From contig NZ_AXAR01000007.1 in the NCBI RefSeq assembly GCF_000472905.1, positions 1 through 64,000 of the forward strand: a stretch of DNA of 64,000 nt, read 5' to 3'. The stretch comes from Alicyclobacillus pomorum DSM 14955. Its GTDB lineage: Bacteria; Bacillota; Bacilli; Alicyclobacillales; Alicyclobacillaceae. The notes beneath the pieces were generated by a model, which saw nothing but the letters and a program-made list of their open reading frames with translations, did no database searches and was not told where the DNA came from. A program made the position numbers and the translations under genes. Below, in pieces: positions 43,757 through 53,563 of this stretch (position 1 is its first letter; each line of letters begins with the position of its first letter).

Positions 43757-44668
43757 AAGGGGCTGTCTCAAAAGTGCCAAGCGCACTTAAGGGCAGCCCC
43801 TTATTTATGAAAATCTGTTTGAATTTTGCTCTCTATGTCCACAAAAAGAACCGCCCTTCCGGTAAAATGTAAGTGCGACCAAACATCAACCGAGAAAGGG
43901 CGATTCTTTTGAACAACGTTGTCTTCATTGACTATAACATGGATCAACTATATCCCTCATCTAGAACAGGTTCGGGAGCGTTTAGGTGTGGCTCCGAAGG
44001 CTGTCATTGCAGACGCAGGATACGGGAGTGAAGAGAACTATACATACCTTGAGCAACAGCAAATCACTGCGTACGTGAAATACAACACCTGTCACAAGGA
44101 GCGGACGAAGCGGTGGAAAGCAGACATCAGTCGGTATAAGAACTGGGAATACGACGAAGAACGAGATGAGTACATCTGTGCAGCGGACCAACGATTGACC
44201 TTTCGATACGAAAGATACGAGAAGACTGAGACTGGATACCGAGTGAAGAAAAGATATTACAGATGTGACACCTGTGGAACATGCCCGCTACGAGCTCGGT
44301 GCACGAAAGGGTTGGGCAACCGACAAATTGGCGTAAGTCGCGAGCTCCAAAGATACAAACAAATTACGAGGGAACGTCTGTCAAGCGAGGAAGGCCGAGA
44401 ACTCTCAGTCAGACGTATGTGGAGGTTGAGAGCGTGTTTGGGCAACTAAAAGCTAATCGCGGGTTCCGCAGATTTCACCTGCGGGGCTTATTAAAGACGC
44501 ACATCGAAGTGGGGCTCGTAAGTTTAGCCCACAATCTGATGAAGAAGGCGGCCTTGTCGGCGTAGGAAGAGCCACCTTGTAAGCACAGAACGCAAAAAAA
44601 CAGACAACTAAACACAAATGGGGCTGTCCCCTTCCCCCATCTTACGATGGGTTTTGGGACAGCCCCTT
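43757..44668. mobile_element. Decayed IS1182-type insertion sequence
   Basis: The ends are AAGGGGCTGTC-TC-AAAA (43757-43773) and TTTTGGGACAGCCCCTT (44652-44668), matching at 16 of 17 positions as inverted repeats. The element is 912 bp; full members are roughly twice as long, so about half has been lost internally. No target duplication is obvious at the flanks. Confidence 0.85.
43910..44565 (+). pseudogene. IS1182-type transposase, deleted and frameshifted
   Basis: A start-like TTG near 43910 reads NNVVFIDYNMDQLY, the usual N-terminus, then the frame jumps near 43950 to LEQVRERLGVAPKAVIADAGYGSEENYTYL, a mid-protein DDE segment. CDTCGTCPLRARCT is the zinc-like domain. Near 44412 another shift leads to VEVESVFGQLKANRGFRRFHLRG, containing the catalytic Glu block. 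So there are an internal deletion and at least two frame breaks; the protein cannot be made whole. Confidence 0.85.
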
Positions 44669-44711
44669 CGCAGCGGATATGAAAGGGATCAACCTACGAA
44701 AGGTTAGCCGT

Positions 44712-45662
44712 TTACTGATGTGCAGATTCCGCCAACGCAGTGGCGACTTGTGCGCCGACAAGTGCGTTGTACTCGACGAGGCGGACGTTCGCTTGCAGCG
44801 ATTCGCCTGCGGTGAGTCGTTCCAATTCGGCCAACAGGAACGGTGTGACTTCCTTGCCGGTGATTTTCTGTGCTTCTGCCGTTTGCAGGGCTTGATGAAT
44901 CGCCTGGTTGATACGTTCGGGATCTAATTCAGCATCCATTGGAATGGGGTTTCCCACCAGTAAGCCTCCGGTCAGCCCGAGGTCCCACTTGATTCGCGCG
45001 ATACTGGCGACTTGCTGTGGCGTATCAACCCGGAAGTTGGCTTTGTGTCCACTGTCCCGCGTGTAAAAGGCAGGGAATTGTTCGGTTTGGTAGCCGAGCA
45101 CTGGAACGCCCAGCGTCTCCAAGACTTCCAACGTGAGGCCGATGTCCAAAATCGCCTTGGTGCCTGCGCAGACCACAATCACATCGGTTTTGGCCAGTTC
45201 CTGCAGATCCGCAGAAATATCCATCGTACGTTCGGCGCCGCGGTGCACACCACCGATTCCACCCGTCACAAACACGGAGATACCGGCCAGGCGTGCAGCT
45301 ATCATGGTCGCTGCCACAGTGGTTGAGGCGGTGTATCGATTCGCGAGTACAACGGGAAGGTCGCGCCGGCTGGCTTTGATGACGTCTTTCGTTTGGGCCA
45401 GATCTTCAATCTCATGCCGGGACATACCCACGTGAATCGCGCCGTCTTTGATGCAGATGGTGGCTGGTATGGCACCTGCCGACCGGATGATGTTTTCCAC
45501 CGAGAGTGCAGTTTCCACGTTTGCCGGATACGGCATACCGTGGGTGACAATTGTGGTTTCCAGAGCGACCACGGGTCTCCCTGCTGAGAGCGCCTCTTGA
45601 ACTTCTTCATGAAGTTGTACGTAGGGAGACAAAGCCGATGAAGTGAGTAGCGTGGTTGTCAT
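44712..45662 (-). CDS. psuG: Pseudouridine-5'-phosphate glycosidase
   Basis: 316 residues. PsuG cleaves pseudouridine 5'-phosphate to uracil and ribose 5-phosphate. Visible: ALETTIVTHGMPYPANVETA, TVAATMIAARLAGISVFVTGGIGGVHRGAE and NPIPMDAELDPE, diagnostic of the family. ATG 45662 with AGGAGGCGC upstream. No PsuK kinase gene is adjacent. Its 3' end lies 43 bp from the decayed IS. Confidence 0.94.
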   Translation of the reverse strand: MTTTLLTSSALSPYVQLHEEVQEALSAGRPVVALETTIVTHGMPYPANVETALSVENIIRSAGAIPATICIKDGAIHVGMSRHEIEDLAQTKDVIKASRRDLPVVLANRYTASTTVAATMIAARLAGISVFVTGGIGGVHRGAERTMDISADLQELAKTDVIVVCAGTKAILDIGLTLEVLETLGVPVLGYQTEQFPAFYTRDSGHKANFRVDTPQQVASIARIKWDLGLTGGLLVGNPIPMDAELDPERINQAIHQALQTAEAQKITGKEVTPFLLAELERLTAGESLQANVRLVEYNALVGAQVATALAESAHQ

Positions 45663-45844
45663 ATGTATGCGCCTCCTGACACCGAATCCTTAGACGCGAG
45701 GATTCGTGCGGCCAATGTGTGTTCGAAACGAGGAGATTTGTGGCGCGGCCAACTCTGATGATATCCATAGACGCCGCCATCATAACCACATCCTACGGGA
45801 ATCCAACGGGCGAATCAATGCACCATGAATGCACCGGGCACTGT

Positions 45845-45896
45845 TGCCTAGGAAACTATTGATTGAGTCTGAATATTTTTGAAATCCTCCTAGGCA
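45845..45896. promoter_or_regulatory. Split inverted repeat before the S9 peptidase
   Basis: TGCCTAGGA (45845-45853) and TCCTAGGCA (45888-45896) are exact complements 34 bp apart, spanning an AT-rich stretch that could hold a promoter. The rest of 45663-45960 is without an evident gene. Confidence 0.4.
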
Positions 45897-45967
45897 TCGT
45901 GACCAGCTCGTCATAGAATAGTAGAAGTATGTGAGGTTCATGGTGGGACCTTCAGGAGGAGACGAGC

Positions 45968-48073
45968 ATGGGAAAGCGGACCATCACTGCGGAAGATTTG
46001 CAGAATTTTCAGTGGCCAGGGAATCCAAACATCTCACCGGACGGCAAGTGGGTCGTCTACGAAAGAACGGTGATCAACAAAAAAGCGGACGATTACGAGA
46101 CGCAACTCTGGCTGGCGAACGTGGACGGCGCCTCGTCGCGTGTACTGACGAGTACGGGAACGCGAAACACCTCTGCGGTATGGGCGCCAGATGGGAGGCA
46201 CTTGGCGTTTGTGTCCAATCGCGCGTTTGGATGGCAGGTGTGGTTGCTGCCTATGGAGGGTGGAGAACCGCGGCAGGTGACGCGGTTTCGATACGGGATG
46301 CGTTCCTTGGTCTTCTCGCCAGATGGGAAAACCTTGTTCGGTCTGGTACCCGTGGCCAGAGGCGGCGAAGTGGAAGTGTTCGCTGACGACGTGTCAGACA
46401 AGGAAGCGCGTGAACAGTCCGAAAAGGCGGACAAGGATTGGGCGAACCAGCCCAAACGGTACGACTGGCTGTATTACAAAGGAGACGGCAGTGGCCTGTC
46501 CAAGGGACACTGCCTGCAACTTGTGGCAGTGGATGTGGCGTCTGGAGCGTACCTTCAACTGACGCACGGCGACTACGATGTTCACTCACCAGCTGTCTCA
46601 CCAGACGGAAACTACGTTGCGTTTGTATCCAACCGCCGAGAGAACCACGAAGTGGTCCACGCGTCCGATGTCTACCGTGTGCCTGCGAAGGGCGGGGATG
46701 TGGAGTTACTGTGTTCTGACGTCATCGCGTACCAGCTGTCCTATTCTCCAGATGGCGCAAGCATCGCATTGTACGGACACAAGGACGAGTTTCAATCGGC
46801 AACACACACGCACCTGTACATACTTGCCAGCGACGTCCGTTCTCTGGCGCATCTAACCAAGAAGTTCCCGGACACCGTCCAGGCCTCGTGCTTGTCAGAT
46901 ATGCGTGCCAACGTGCAGACCCCTGGTCCGGTGTGGTCCCAGGACGGAAAGTTCATTTTCGCGCTGAGTACGCGGGAAGGTCGATGCGAAGTCGTACGCT
47001 TCTCGGTAGACGATGATGGCTCTGAAGCCGCGGTCGTGGCTGGGGGAGACCGGGATATTTACGGATTTGCGTTTCACCATCCATCCACCCTGGTTCTGTC
47101 TTACGGGACACCGACCCATCCGGGAAAAATCGTGGTGGTGGATATCGCGGGGGGCGAGACAGCATCTCGTGTCTTCCGCGATGTCAAAGAACCCATGACG
47201 GAACGGCGCGTTCCGTTCTTTCCAGAGCGTGAAGTTCGCCTGGACGACTGCAACGACGCGATAGTCGAGGAATTGATTTTGACAGAACCAGAACCGTTCT
47301 GGTACACGTCGGCCGAGGGCTGGCGGGTGCAAGGATGGGTATTGAAACCTGCCCACTTCGAGGAAGGCAAGAAGTACCCGGTGATTGTCGAAGTGCATGG
47401 CGGTCCGCAGTTGAACTACGGGTACGCAATGTTCCACGAAATGCAGTGGTTCGCAGCACAAGGATACGCCATTGTGTTTGTCAATCCACGTGGAAGCATG
47501 AGTTATGGCCAGGAATTTGTCAACGCGGTGCGCCATCACTACGGTGAGAATGACGCAGCCGATGTCCTCCATGGACTGGATGCCGCGCTCGAACAGTTTG
47601 ACTTCCTCGACGGGAACCGCGTAGCCCTGACGGGCGGCAGCTACGGCGGGTTCATGACGAACTGGTTGGTCGGTCACACCGACCGGTTTTTTGCAGCTGT
47701 GTCGCAGCGTTCCATTTCAAACTGGATTTCCTTCTACGGAGTCAGCGATATTGGACCGCTCTTCGTAGAAGCACAGCACGGCTGCGACATCTACAACGAT
47801 GTGGAAAAACTGTGGGACATCTCACCGCTCAAATACGCAGCCAACGTCACGACGCCGCTGTTGTTGATCCATTCGGAGAACGACTTGCGCTGCCCCATCG
47901 AGCAAGCGGAGCAGTTCTACACTGCCATCAAGCGGCGTGGTGGAGAGGTAGAGCTGTTTCGTATACCGAATGCGAGCCATGGACTTTCGCGCGACGGCAA
48001 ACCGTCGTTGCGGCTGGAGCGTTTGAAAGCGATATTTCACTACATCCACGAGCGCCTGCCGCAGGCGCAGTGA
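45968..48073 (+). CDS. S9-family serine peptidase (acylaminoacyl-peptidase type)
   Basis: 701 residues: an N-terminal beta-propeller of about 400 residues with repeated SPDGKWV/APDGRHLAFVSN-like blades, then an alpha/beta-hydrolase domain. The triad is visible: Ser in GGSYGGFM near 558, Asp in HSENDLRCP near 639, His in NASHGLSR near 671. It hydrolyses peptides or acyl-peptides in the cytosol (no signal peptide). ATG 45968 has AGGAGGAG upstream. A terminator follows. Confidence 0.94.
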   Translation: MGKRTITAEDLQNFQWPGNPNISPDGKWVVYERTVINKKADDYETQLWLANVDGASSRVLTSTGTRNTSAVWAPDGRHLAFVSNRAFGWQVWLLPMEGGEPRQVTRFRYGMRSLVFSPDGKTLFGLVPVARGGEVEVFADDVSDKEAREQSEKADKDWANQPKRYDWLYYKGDGSGLSKGHCLQLVAVDVASGAYLQLTHGDYDVHSPAVSPDGNYVAFVSNRRENHEVVHASDVYRVPAKGGDVELLCSDVIAYQLSYSPDGASIALYGHKDEFQSATHTHLYILASDVRSLAHLTKKFPDTVQASCLSDMRANVQTPGPVWSQDGKFIFALSTREGRCEVVRFSVDDDGSEAAVVAGGDRDIYGFAFHHPSTLVLSYGTPTHPGKIVVVDIAGGETASRVFRDVKEPMTERRVPFFPEREVRLDDCNDAIVEELILTEPEPFWYTSAEGWRVQGWVLKPAHFEEGKKYPVIVEVHGGPQLNYGYAMFHEMQWFAAQGYAIVFVNPRGSMSYGQEFVNAVRHHYGENDAADVLHGLDAALEQFDFLDGNRVALTGGSYGGFMTNWLVGHTDRFFAAVSQRSISNWISFYGVSDIGPLFVEAQHGCDIYNDVEKLWDISPLKYAANVTTPLLLIHSENDLRCPIEQAEQFYTAIKRRGGEVELFRIPNASHGLSRDGKPSLRLERLKAIFHYIHERLPQAQ

Positions 48074-48088
48074 ACATTGTCAACTCAG

Positions 48089-48118
48089 GGGTGCTGCAGA
48101 GGTGCGGCGCCCCTTTTT
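48089..48118 (+). terminator. Terminator of the S9 peptidase gene
   Basis: Stem GGGGTGC/GCGCCCC-type with T5. Confidence 0.7.
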
Positions 48119-48173
48119 GATGAACCCCTCTTCACAACAGAAGCCGTTCTTTCTACCTCTCTGCATAGCCGGA

Positions 48174-48222
48174 TTTACATAATCACAACATAAATCAGTC
48201 ACTTCTTAACACTCGTTACACA
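48174..48222 (+). promoter_or_regulatory. Weak Pho-box candidate before the sugar dehydrogenase
   Basis: TTTACA (48174), then TTAACA (48206-48211) and TACACA (48217-48222), the last two exactly 11 bp apart. Intermediate hexamers (CACAAC, TCAGTC) fit the period poorly. Weaker than the boxes before pstB and pstS. Confidence 0.4.
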
Positions 48223-48285
48223 GAAACTCCAAGAACGCCGAGTAGTCTAAAAATGATTTCAATTGCTCGGCAAGGAGGAACCATC

Positions 48286-49590
48286 GTGAATCGTTCAGTG
48301 AGTGTCATTGGACTGGGATATATCGGATTGCCGTTAGCCATGTCTTTGTGTGAAAAAGGGTTCTATGTGGTCGGTGTCGACGTGGACACAAAGAAAGTCG
48401 AGATGTTGCAAAAGGGGATTACGCACGTGATGGAAGATTGCGACGGTGTGCCGTTGCAGGACGTTCTCCGCAAGCACCTGCAGGAGCGTGCGTTTCATCC
48501 CACGACACGCGTAGCCGTGGCTGCATGGGAGACTTCCGCGTACATCGTGACGGTCGGCGTTCCTGTGAATCGAGACGGGGAGCTCGATACACGTCCGCTG
48601 ACAGCGGCCATGGAGCAATTGGGTCGGGTCATCAAACCGAACGACCTTGTGCTGATTCGAAGCACCGTTTCGCCTGGGATGGTGGAGGAACTTTGCATTC
48701 CTATTCTCGAACAAACCAGTCGGATGAGCCCAGGCGAAGATTTTCACGTGGCATACGCAGCAGAACGCGTCGCTGAAGGGCGTGCGATGCGGGAATTTCA
48801 GACGCTGGACGTCGTGGTCGGAGGTCTGACCGAGCGTTGCGCTGTGAAAGCGGCAGAGTTGCTCGGGCAACTCACGTCGGGCAAGATTCATGTGACCGAT
48901 TTGCGCACTGCTCAAGCGGTAAAAGTGGTGGAAAACGTACAGCGCGACTTGAATATTGCACTCGCTCACGAGTTGAGCCGTTTTGCGGAGTTTCACAACA
49001 TTGACGTCTATGAACTGATTCGTATGGCGAATACGCATCCACGCGTGCAGTTGCTGCAACCTGGCATCGGAGTGGGTGGATTCTGCATTCCCAACGCTTA
49101 TCACTACATGCGTCATTCCCTGGGCTCAGAGCTCTCCCTTCCGCTACTCCAACTGGCTCGGCATATCAATCAAGACGCACCGGCTCGGGTGGTCGAGGCG
49201 GTAGAGCAAGGGCTTCGCTCGGTCGGAAAGCCATTGTCCGGCACTGTGGTGGCCATCCTTGGGCTTGGTATGAAGGACAATTCAAACGACGTGCGCGAGA
49301 GTCCAGCAGTTGTTTTGGCGGACTTGCTTCGTGACCGCGGCGCCGTGGTTCGTGCGTACGATCCGCTCGTCCCCCTGCAATTTCCTTTTCAAACGAAGAC
49401 GTTGAAAGAATGCTTGTATCAGTGCGACGCACTGGTTGTCGCCACCTGGCACGATGTTTTTGCCGAGGAAGACTTCCCTGCTGCACTGAGCGTTCGCGCG
49501 CATGGATGTGTCGTGTACGACCGTAAGCGGCATCTACAACCGTATCTCGAATCGTCACAGATTGATGACAAGGACGTAGTCACCGCATAG
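48286..49590 (+). CDS. Nucleotide-sugar dehydrogenase (WecC/TuaD-related)
   Basis: 434 residues. NAD-binding GLGYIGLPLAMSLCEKGF at the N-terminus, the central helix region EVV-QRDLNIALAHELSRFAEF, catalytic Cys in GVGGFCIPNAYHYM, and the C-terminal NAD/UDP domain (GLGMKDNSNDVRESPAVVLADLL). It oxidises a UDP-sugar to a uronate (UDP-ManNAc or UDP-glucose type) in the cytosol. GTG 48286 has AAGGAGG upstream. First gene before a glycosyltransferase and uppP; anionic cell-surface polymer synthesis is inferred. Confidence 0.9.
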   Translation: MNRSVSVIGLGYIGLPLAMSLCEKGFYVVGVDVDTKKVEMLQKGITHVMEDCDGVPLQDVLRKHLQERAFHPTTRVAVAAWETSAYIVTVGVPVNRDGELDTRPLTAAMEQLGRVIKPNDLVLIRSTVSPGMVEELCIPILEQTSRMSPGEDFHVAYAAERVAEGRAMREFQTLDVVVGGLTERCAVKAAELLGQLTSGKIHVTDLRTAQAVKVVENVQRDLNIALAHELSRFAEFHNIDVYELIRMANTHPRVQLLQPGIGVGGFCIPNAYHYMRHSLGSELSLPLLQLARHINQDAPARVVEAVEQGLRSVGKPLSGTVVAILGLGMKDNSNDVRESPAVVLADLLRDRGAVVRAYDPLVPLQFPFQTKTLKECLYQCDALVVATWHDVFAEEDFPAALSVRAHGCVVYDRKRHLQPYLESSQIDDKDVVTA

Positions 49591-49626
49591 CACACACAGC
49601 AAACGACCGCGTGGAGGAGAACGTGT

Positions 49627-51039
49627 ATGCCCGAAAAGACAGCACTCATCATTACGTATTCGTTTCCGCCAATGGGCGGTATCGCGGTGCAACGGCCCTT
49701 GAAGTTTGTGAAGTACCTTCGACAATACGGGTGGGAACCGGTGGTGTTGACCACACATGGGGCTTACTCCGCGACGATGGACAAATCGCTCTTGCAGGAC
49801 ATTCCCGAGGGGGTCGCCGTGGAGCGCGTGGCAGACCCCGTGGGGAAGTGGATTGGCATGTTTGTTGGTGGAACGGCGGCAGGGGCGCGAGATGGCGCAC
49901 CTGGCGCTGCGCAAGTCAAGTCGGGGAGGCTTGCGTGGATTGGGCGTATGAAGTCGGGCCTGAAGACCAAGCTGAAATCGGTGCTAAAAACGTTCAAACA
50001 AACGATGTTCATTCCTGATGAGAGTGTCCTGTGGGCACTGCGTGCGGCGTGGGTAGGGCGGAAACTGGTCCGCAAGTACAACATCAGCTGCGTGTACACA
50101 ACGTCCGGCCCCAACAGTACACATTTGGCAGGATGGATGTTGCGCAAGTGGACCGGAGTGCCGTGGGTGGCAGACTTCCGGGATCCCTGGGTCGATAACA
50201 TTCACTACGCACACGCTGGTATGAGAGACAAAATCGAACGATGGATGGAGCGCAAGGTATTCCAAACTGCGGACACCGTGGTTACAGTCACCGACAGCTT
50301 CCGGGAAATGTTTGTCTCCAAATACCCAGAGCGAGCAGGTAGCGTGGAAGTGATTCGAAATGGCGTGGATCCCATGGACTTTCCCACGCCGGTACCACCG
50401 CCGGAGAATACACCCTTCACGTTCTTTTACGCCGGTATCCTGTATCCCAAGCGTTCTCCGGACAAGTTTCTGCAGGCGTTGTCGGTCGTGCTTCGGTACC
50501 GTCGAATTCGGCGGACAGACGTCAGGGTGGAGTTTGCAGGCGTGTTCGACTACCCAGGCAAGACAGACAATAGTGACTTGGTCCAACGCTTAGGTCTCTC
50601 CGACGTGGTGACCGTTCACGGTTACTTGCCGCGGAGTCAAGTTCTTGAACGCATGCAAGCTGCGGATGCGCTTCTGTTGATTGGTGAAAGCGGAAGTGAG
50701 GGAAAGCAGTACGTACCTGGAAAACTGTACGAGTACTTGTTCGCTGGTCGTCCGATTATGGCCTTACTGGAAGATGGGGAAGCGGCACAAATCATTCGTG
50801 AAGCGAATGCCGGCCTCGTTATTCACCCACGTGACGTTCAGGAGATGGCCGACGCGATTGTCCAGTTTGTGAGGAACAAGTTGCAGGGGATTCAACCGAA
50901 GGAACCGAACATTGCAGAAGTGGCCAAGTACAGTAGAATAGAACAGACGGGTCAGTTGGTGCAGCTGTTCCATCGGCTGACTGAACCGCAACACGCAGAA
51001 GGCGTGGTACCTGTGAATGAGCACGTCCATCATGCGTAG
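49627..51039 (+). CDS. Group-1 glycosyltransferase (GT4-like)
   Basis: 470 residues. N-terminal fold with ITYSFPPMGGIAVQRPLKFVKYLRQYGW, then TSGPNSTHLAGWMLRKWTGVPWVADFRDPW and RNGVDPMDFP; C-terminal GT-B half with GYLPRSQVLERMQAADALLLIG and KLYEYLFAGRPIMAL. It transfers a sugar to a lipid-linked or surface glycan. GTG/ATG start at 49627 (ATG) with AGGAG upstream. 36 bp after the sugar dehydrogenase, same operon. Confidence 0.9.
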   Translation: MPEKTALIITYSFPPMGGIAVQRPLKFVKYLRQYGWEPVVLTTHGAYSATMDKSLLQDIPEGVAVERVADPVGKWIGMFVGGTAAGARDGAPGAAQVKSGRLAWIGRMKSGLKTKLKSVLKTFKQTMFIPDESVLWALRAAWVGRKLVRKYNISCVYTTSGPNSTHLAGWMLRKWTGVPWVADFRDPWVDNIHYAHAGMRDKIERWMERKVFQTADTVVTVTDSFREMFVSKYPERAGSVEVIRNGVDPMDFPTPVPPPENTPFTFFYAGILYPKRSPDKFLQALSVVLRYRRIRRTDVRVEFAGVFDYPGKTDNSDLVQRLGLSDVVTVHGYLPRSQVLERMQAADALLLIGESGSEGKQYVPGKLYEYLFAGRPIMALLEDGEAAQIIREANAGLVIHPRDVQEMADAIVQFVRNKLQGIQPKEPNIAEVAKYSRIEQTGQLVQLFHRLTEPQHAEGVVPVNEHVHHA

Positions 51040-51065
51040 TTTGCGTCACAGAAAGGAGATAGTGA

Positions 51066-51896
51066 ATGTCTGTCTGGCAAGTCATCGTCTATGCGATTGT
51101 GCAAGGAATTACAGAACTGTTCCCCATCAGCAGCGTCGGCCACGGCGTGATGCTACCTTACCTAGCCGGGTGGACCAACGTCTCGGAAGATCCACAGTTC
51201 CTCCCGTTTATGGTATTGCTTCATTTGGGAACCGCCATTGCTCTGATTTTGTATTTCTGGCGCGATTGGGTGAATTTACTGTCAGCGCTGTTTACTGACA
51301 AGCCGAGAGAACGCAGGTTGCTGTTCCTCATTGTTGTAGCCACGATTCCGGCTGCCATCATTGGTAAGCTGCTTGAGACCAAGTTGCGGGAACTGTTTCC
51401 GTCTGCGACCTCTGCGGCGTTCTTTCTGATGATCAACGGGCTCGTCCTGCTTTATGCCGACCGGTATCGGAGGCGGGCGCGCGCCACGGTACAATTGGAA
51501 GAAGTGTCGTATGCACGCAGTTTTATGATTGGTCTGGTTCAGGCCTTTGCTCTGATTCCAGGCTTCTCGAGATCTGGTATCACAATGACAGCTGGCCTCA
51601 AATCGGGACTTAGCTATGAAGACGCGGCACGGTTCAGTTTCCTGCTGGCCACACCCGTGATTCTCGGCGCTGCAGTGCTGGAAGTTCCAAAGGTCGTCCA
51701 TAGCCACAATTCCCACATGCTCACAAGCGGCATCCTTGGGGGAATCCTGACAGGTATCATCGCGTATGCCAGCACATACTTTCTGATGCGGTACTTCCGC
51801 AACAGCAAGCTCGAGGCGTTGCGGCCATTCGGGCTCTATTGTCTGGTAGTCGGCGCAGTTGTCTTTGTGCTGTCGCTCTTGCACATTCACCTGTAA
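51066..51896 (+). CDS. uppP: Undecaprenyl-diphosphate phosphatase
   Basis: 276 residues, about seven to eight membrane helices. BacA/UppP motifs: VQGITELFPISSVGHGVML near the N-terminus and IPGFSRSGITMTAGL, the two conserved segments of the active site. It recycles undecaprenyl pyrophosphate, the lipid carrier of wall polymers. AAAGGAG precedes ATG 51066; it follows the glycosyltransferase by 26 bp. Placing a carrier-recycling enzyme here supports a polymer-export role for the locus. Confidence 0.95.
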   Translation: MSVWQVIVYAIVQGITELFPISSVGHGVMLPYLAGWTNVSEDPQFLPFMVLLHLGTAIALILYFWRDWVNLLSALFTDKPRERRLLFLIVVATIPAAIIGKLLETKLRELFPSATSAAFFLMINGLVLLYADRYRRRARATVQLEEVSYARSFMIGLVQAFALIPGFSRSGITMTAGLKSGLSYEDAARFSFLLATPVILGAAVLEVPKVVHSHNSHMLTSGILGGILTGIIAYASTYFLMRYFRNSKLEALRPFGLYCLVVGAVVFVLSLLHIHL

Positions 51897-51972
51897 ACGA
51901 GCTGCCGTCGGAAAGGCGGTACAGCATCTTCGCAAATGATACGTTGAGTCCACGCGGTACGCGTTTCATATC

Positions 51973-52011
51973 TTTACATGTTCTTTACAAACGGCTCACA
52001 ATCCCTTAACA
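51973..52011 (+). promoter_or_regulatory. Pho box upstream of pstB
   Basis: Four hexamers at an exact 11-bp period: TTTACA 51973, TTTACA 51984, CTCACA 51995, TTAACA 52006. This is the TT(A/C/T)ACA repeat bound by PhoP-type regulators in Bacillus. Confidence 0.85.
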
Positions 52012-52117
52012 CCCCTTCGTTAGGATGAGGTACGTGGCAGCAAGGGATTTGAGCCGTTTCTCTATTCCCAATCACAATGACAAAGAACGTTCGAATCATA
52101 TGAGTAGAGGTGCCGAT

Positions 52118-52870
52118 ATGGGACAATCCATTACAGTTGAAAACTTGCAAGCGTGGTATGGTGAACAGCTCACGTTGCGGGAAATCAGTATGGACGTGGA
52201 TGCCAACCAAGTGACGGCTATCATTGGTCCGTCCGGTTGCGGCAAGTCCACATTTATACGTTGTTTGAACCGATTGCACGAAACCATCCCCCAAGGTAAG
52301 GTCCGCGGCCGGGTGCGCCTCGGCACAGAGGATTTGTATGCGATGGATCCCGTGGATGTTCGCCGAGTCGTAGGGATGGTCTTTCAAAAACCGAATCCAT
52401 TTCCGACCATGAGCATTTACGAGAATGTCGCGATTGGGTTGAAGCTCGGCGGCATTCGGAACAAGTCGGAATTGCTGGACCGAGTGGAACAAAGCCTACG
52501 CATGGCCGCTCTGTGGGACGAGGTGAAAGATAGGCTGCATAAACCAGCCGTGGCCCTTTCGGGCGGTCAACAGCAGCGCTTGTGCATCGCCCGCGCTCTG
52601 GCCGTGGAACCGGAAGTGCTCCTGATGGATGAACCTGCCTCAGCGTTGGATCCTGTGTCCACGCTGCGCGTGGAAGAGCTCGTTTTGCAGTTGAAAGAGC
52701 GTTACACCATCCTGATTGTCACACATAACATGCAACAGGCCGCTCGTATTGCAGACAAAACAGCGTTCTTCCTGAACGGGGAACTGATTGAGTATGGTGA
52801 TACGACCACCATGTTCACGAAGCCGGCTGACAAGCGGACAGAGGACTACATTACTGGGCGCTTTGGGTGA
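52118..52870 (+). CDS. pstB: Phosphate ABC transporter ATPase
   Basis: 250 residues. Walker [10 protein letters not shown] at 37-45, Q-loop [17 protein letters not shown] (PstB-specific), signature LSGGQQQR, Walker [13 protein letters not shown]. It drives phosphate import with PstC/PstA. ATG 52118 has AGAGGTG upstream; in-frame ATG 52100 is a weaker option. Here it comes before phoU and the regulator and is separated from pstSCA, unlike the usual pstSCAB-phoU order. Confidence 0.96.
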   Translation: MGQSITVENLQAWYGEQLTLREISMDVDANQVTAIIGPSGCGKSTFIRCLNRLHETIPQGKVRGRVRLGTEDLYAMDPVDVRRVVGMVFQKPNPFPTMSIYENVAIGLKLGGIRNKSELLDRVEQSLRMAALWDEVKDRLHKPAVALSGGQQQRLCIARALAVEPEVLLMDEPASALDPVSTLRVEELVLQLKERYTILIVTHNMQQAARIADKTAFFLNGELIEYGDTTTMFTKPADKRTEDYITGRFG

Positions 52871-52906
52871 CAAACACACCTGATACTGGAAAATGGAGGT
52901 TAAGTC

Positions 52907-53563
52907 ATGCAACAGAGGAATTCGTTGGACGTTGCGCTCAAAGACCTGCAATTGAAGTTGTTGCGGATGGGGGCTGACGTGCAGGAAGCCCTTCGCGAAG
53001 CCGTGGAGGCGTTGAAGGTTCTGGATGCCACCCGCGCTCAAAAAGTAGTTGACGGTGACAAGTCTGTGAACCGTCAGGAACACGCAATTGAAGATCTCTG
53101 CATCCGCCTGATTGCCACACAGCAACCTGTGGCCACGGACTTGCGGAAAATCGTCGCGGCCATGCGCATTGCTGCTGACCTGGAGCGAATGGGAGATAAT
53201 GCGGTGGACATTGCCAAGTCGGTCGTACGGATGAATGGTGAAACACTCATCAAGCCACTGATTGACATTCCGAAGATGGCCGGCCTCATCGATACCATGA
53301 TCACGAATGCGCTGCGTGCGTACGTGGATAACAGTGTCGAACTTGCGCAGAAGCTGGCAACCGAAGACGACGCAGTAGACCATATCTACCGGAGCATCGT
53401 CGAGGAACTGTTTACGTTGACATCCGAGAAACCGACCGTGATATCGCAAGCGATGACGTTGGCGTTCGTGGGGCGTTATCTGGAACGTATCGGAGATCAC
53501 GCGACAAACATTGGCGAAAGTGTCATCTACATCGTTTCCGGGGAGCGCTCTGATCTCAATTGA
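52907..53563 (+). CDS. phoU: PhoU-family phosphate regulator
   Basis: 218 residues, two homologous three-helix repeats: RKIVAAMRIAADLERMGDNAVDIAKSV and MTLAFVGRYLERIGDHATNIGES, each carrying the E-x3-D metal motif. PhoU damps the Pho response and Pst activity. TGGAGG precedes ATG 52907. Its stop overlaps the next gene start. Confidence 0.95.
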   Translation: MQQRNSLDVALKDLQLKLLRMGADVQEALREAVEALKVLDATRAQKVVDGDKSVNRQEHAIEDLCIRLIATQQPVATDLRKIVAAMRIAADLERMGDNAVDIAKSVVRMNGETLIKPLIDIPKMAGLIDTMITNALRAYVDNSVELAQKLATEDDAVDHIYRSIVEELFTLTSEKPTVISQAMTLAFVGRYLERIGDHATNIGESVIYIVSGERSDLN

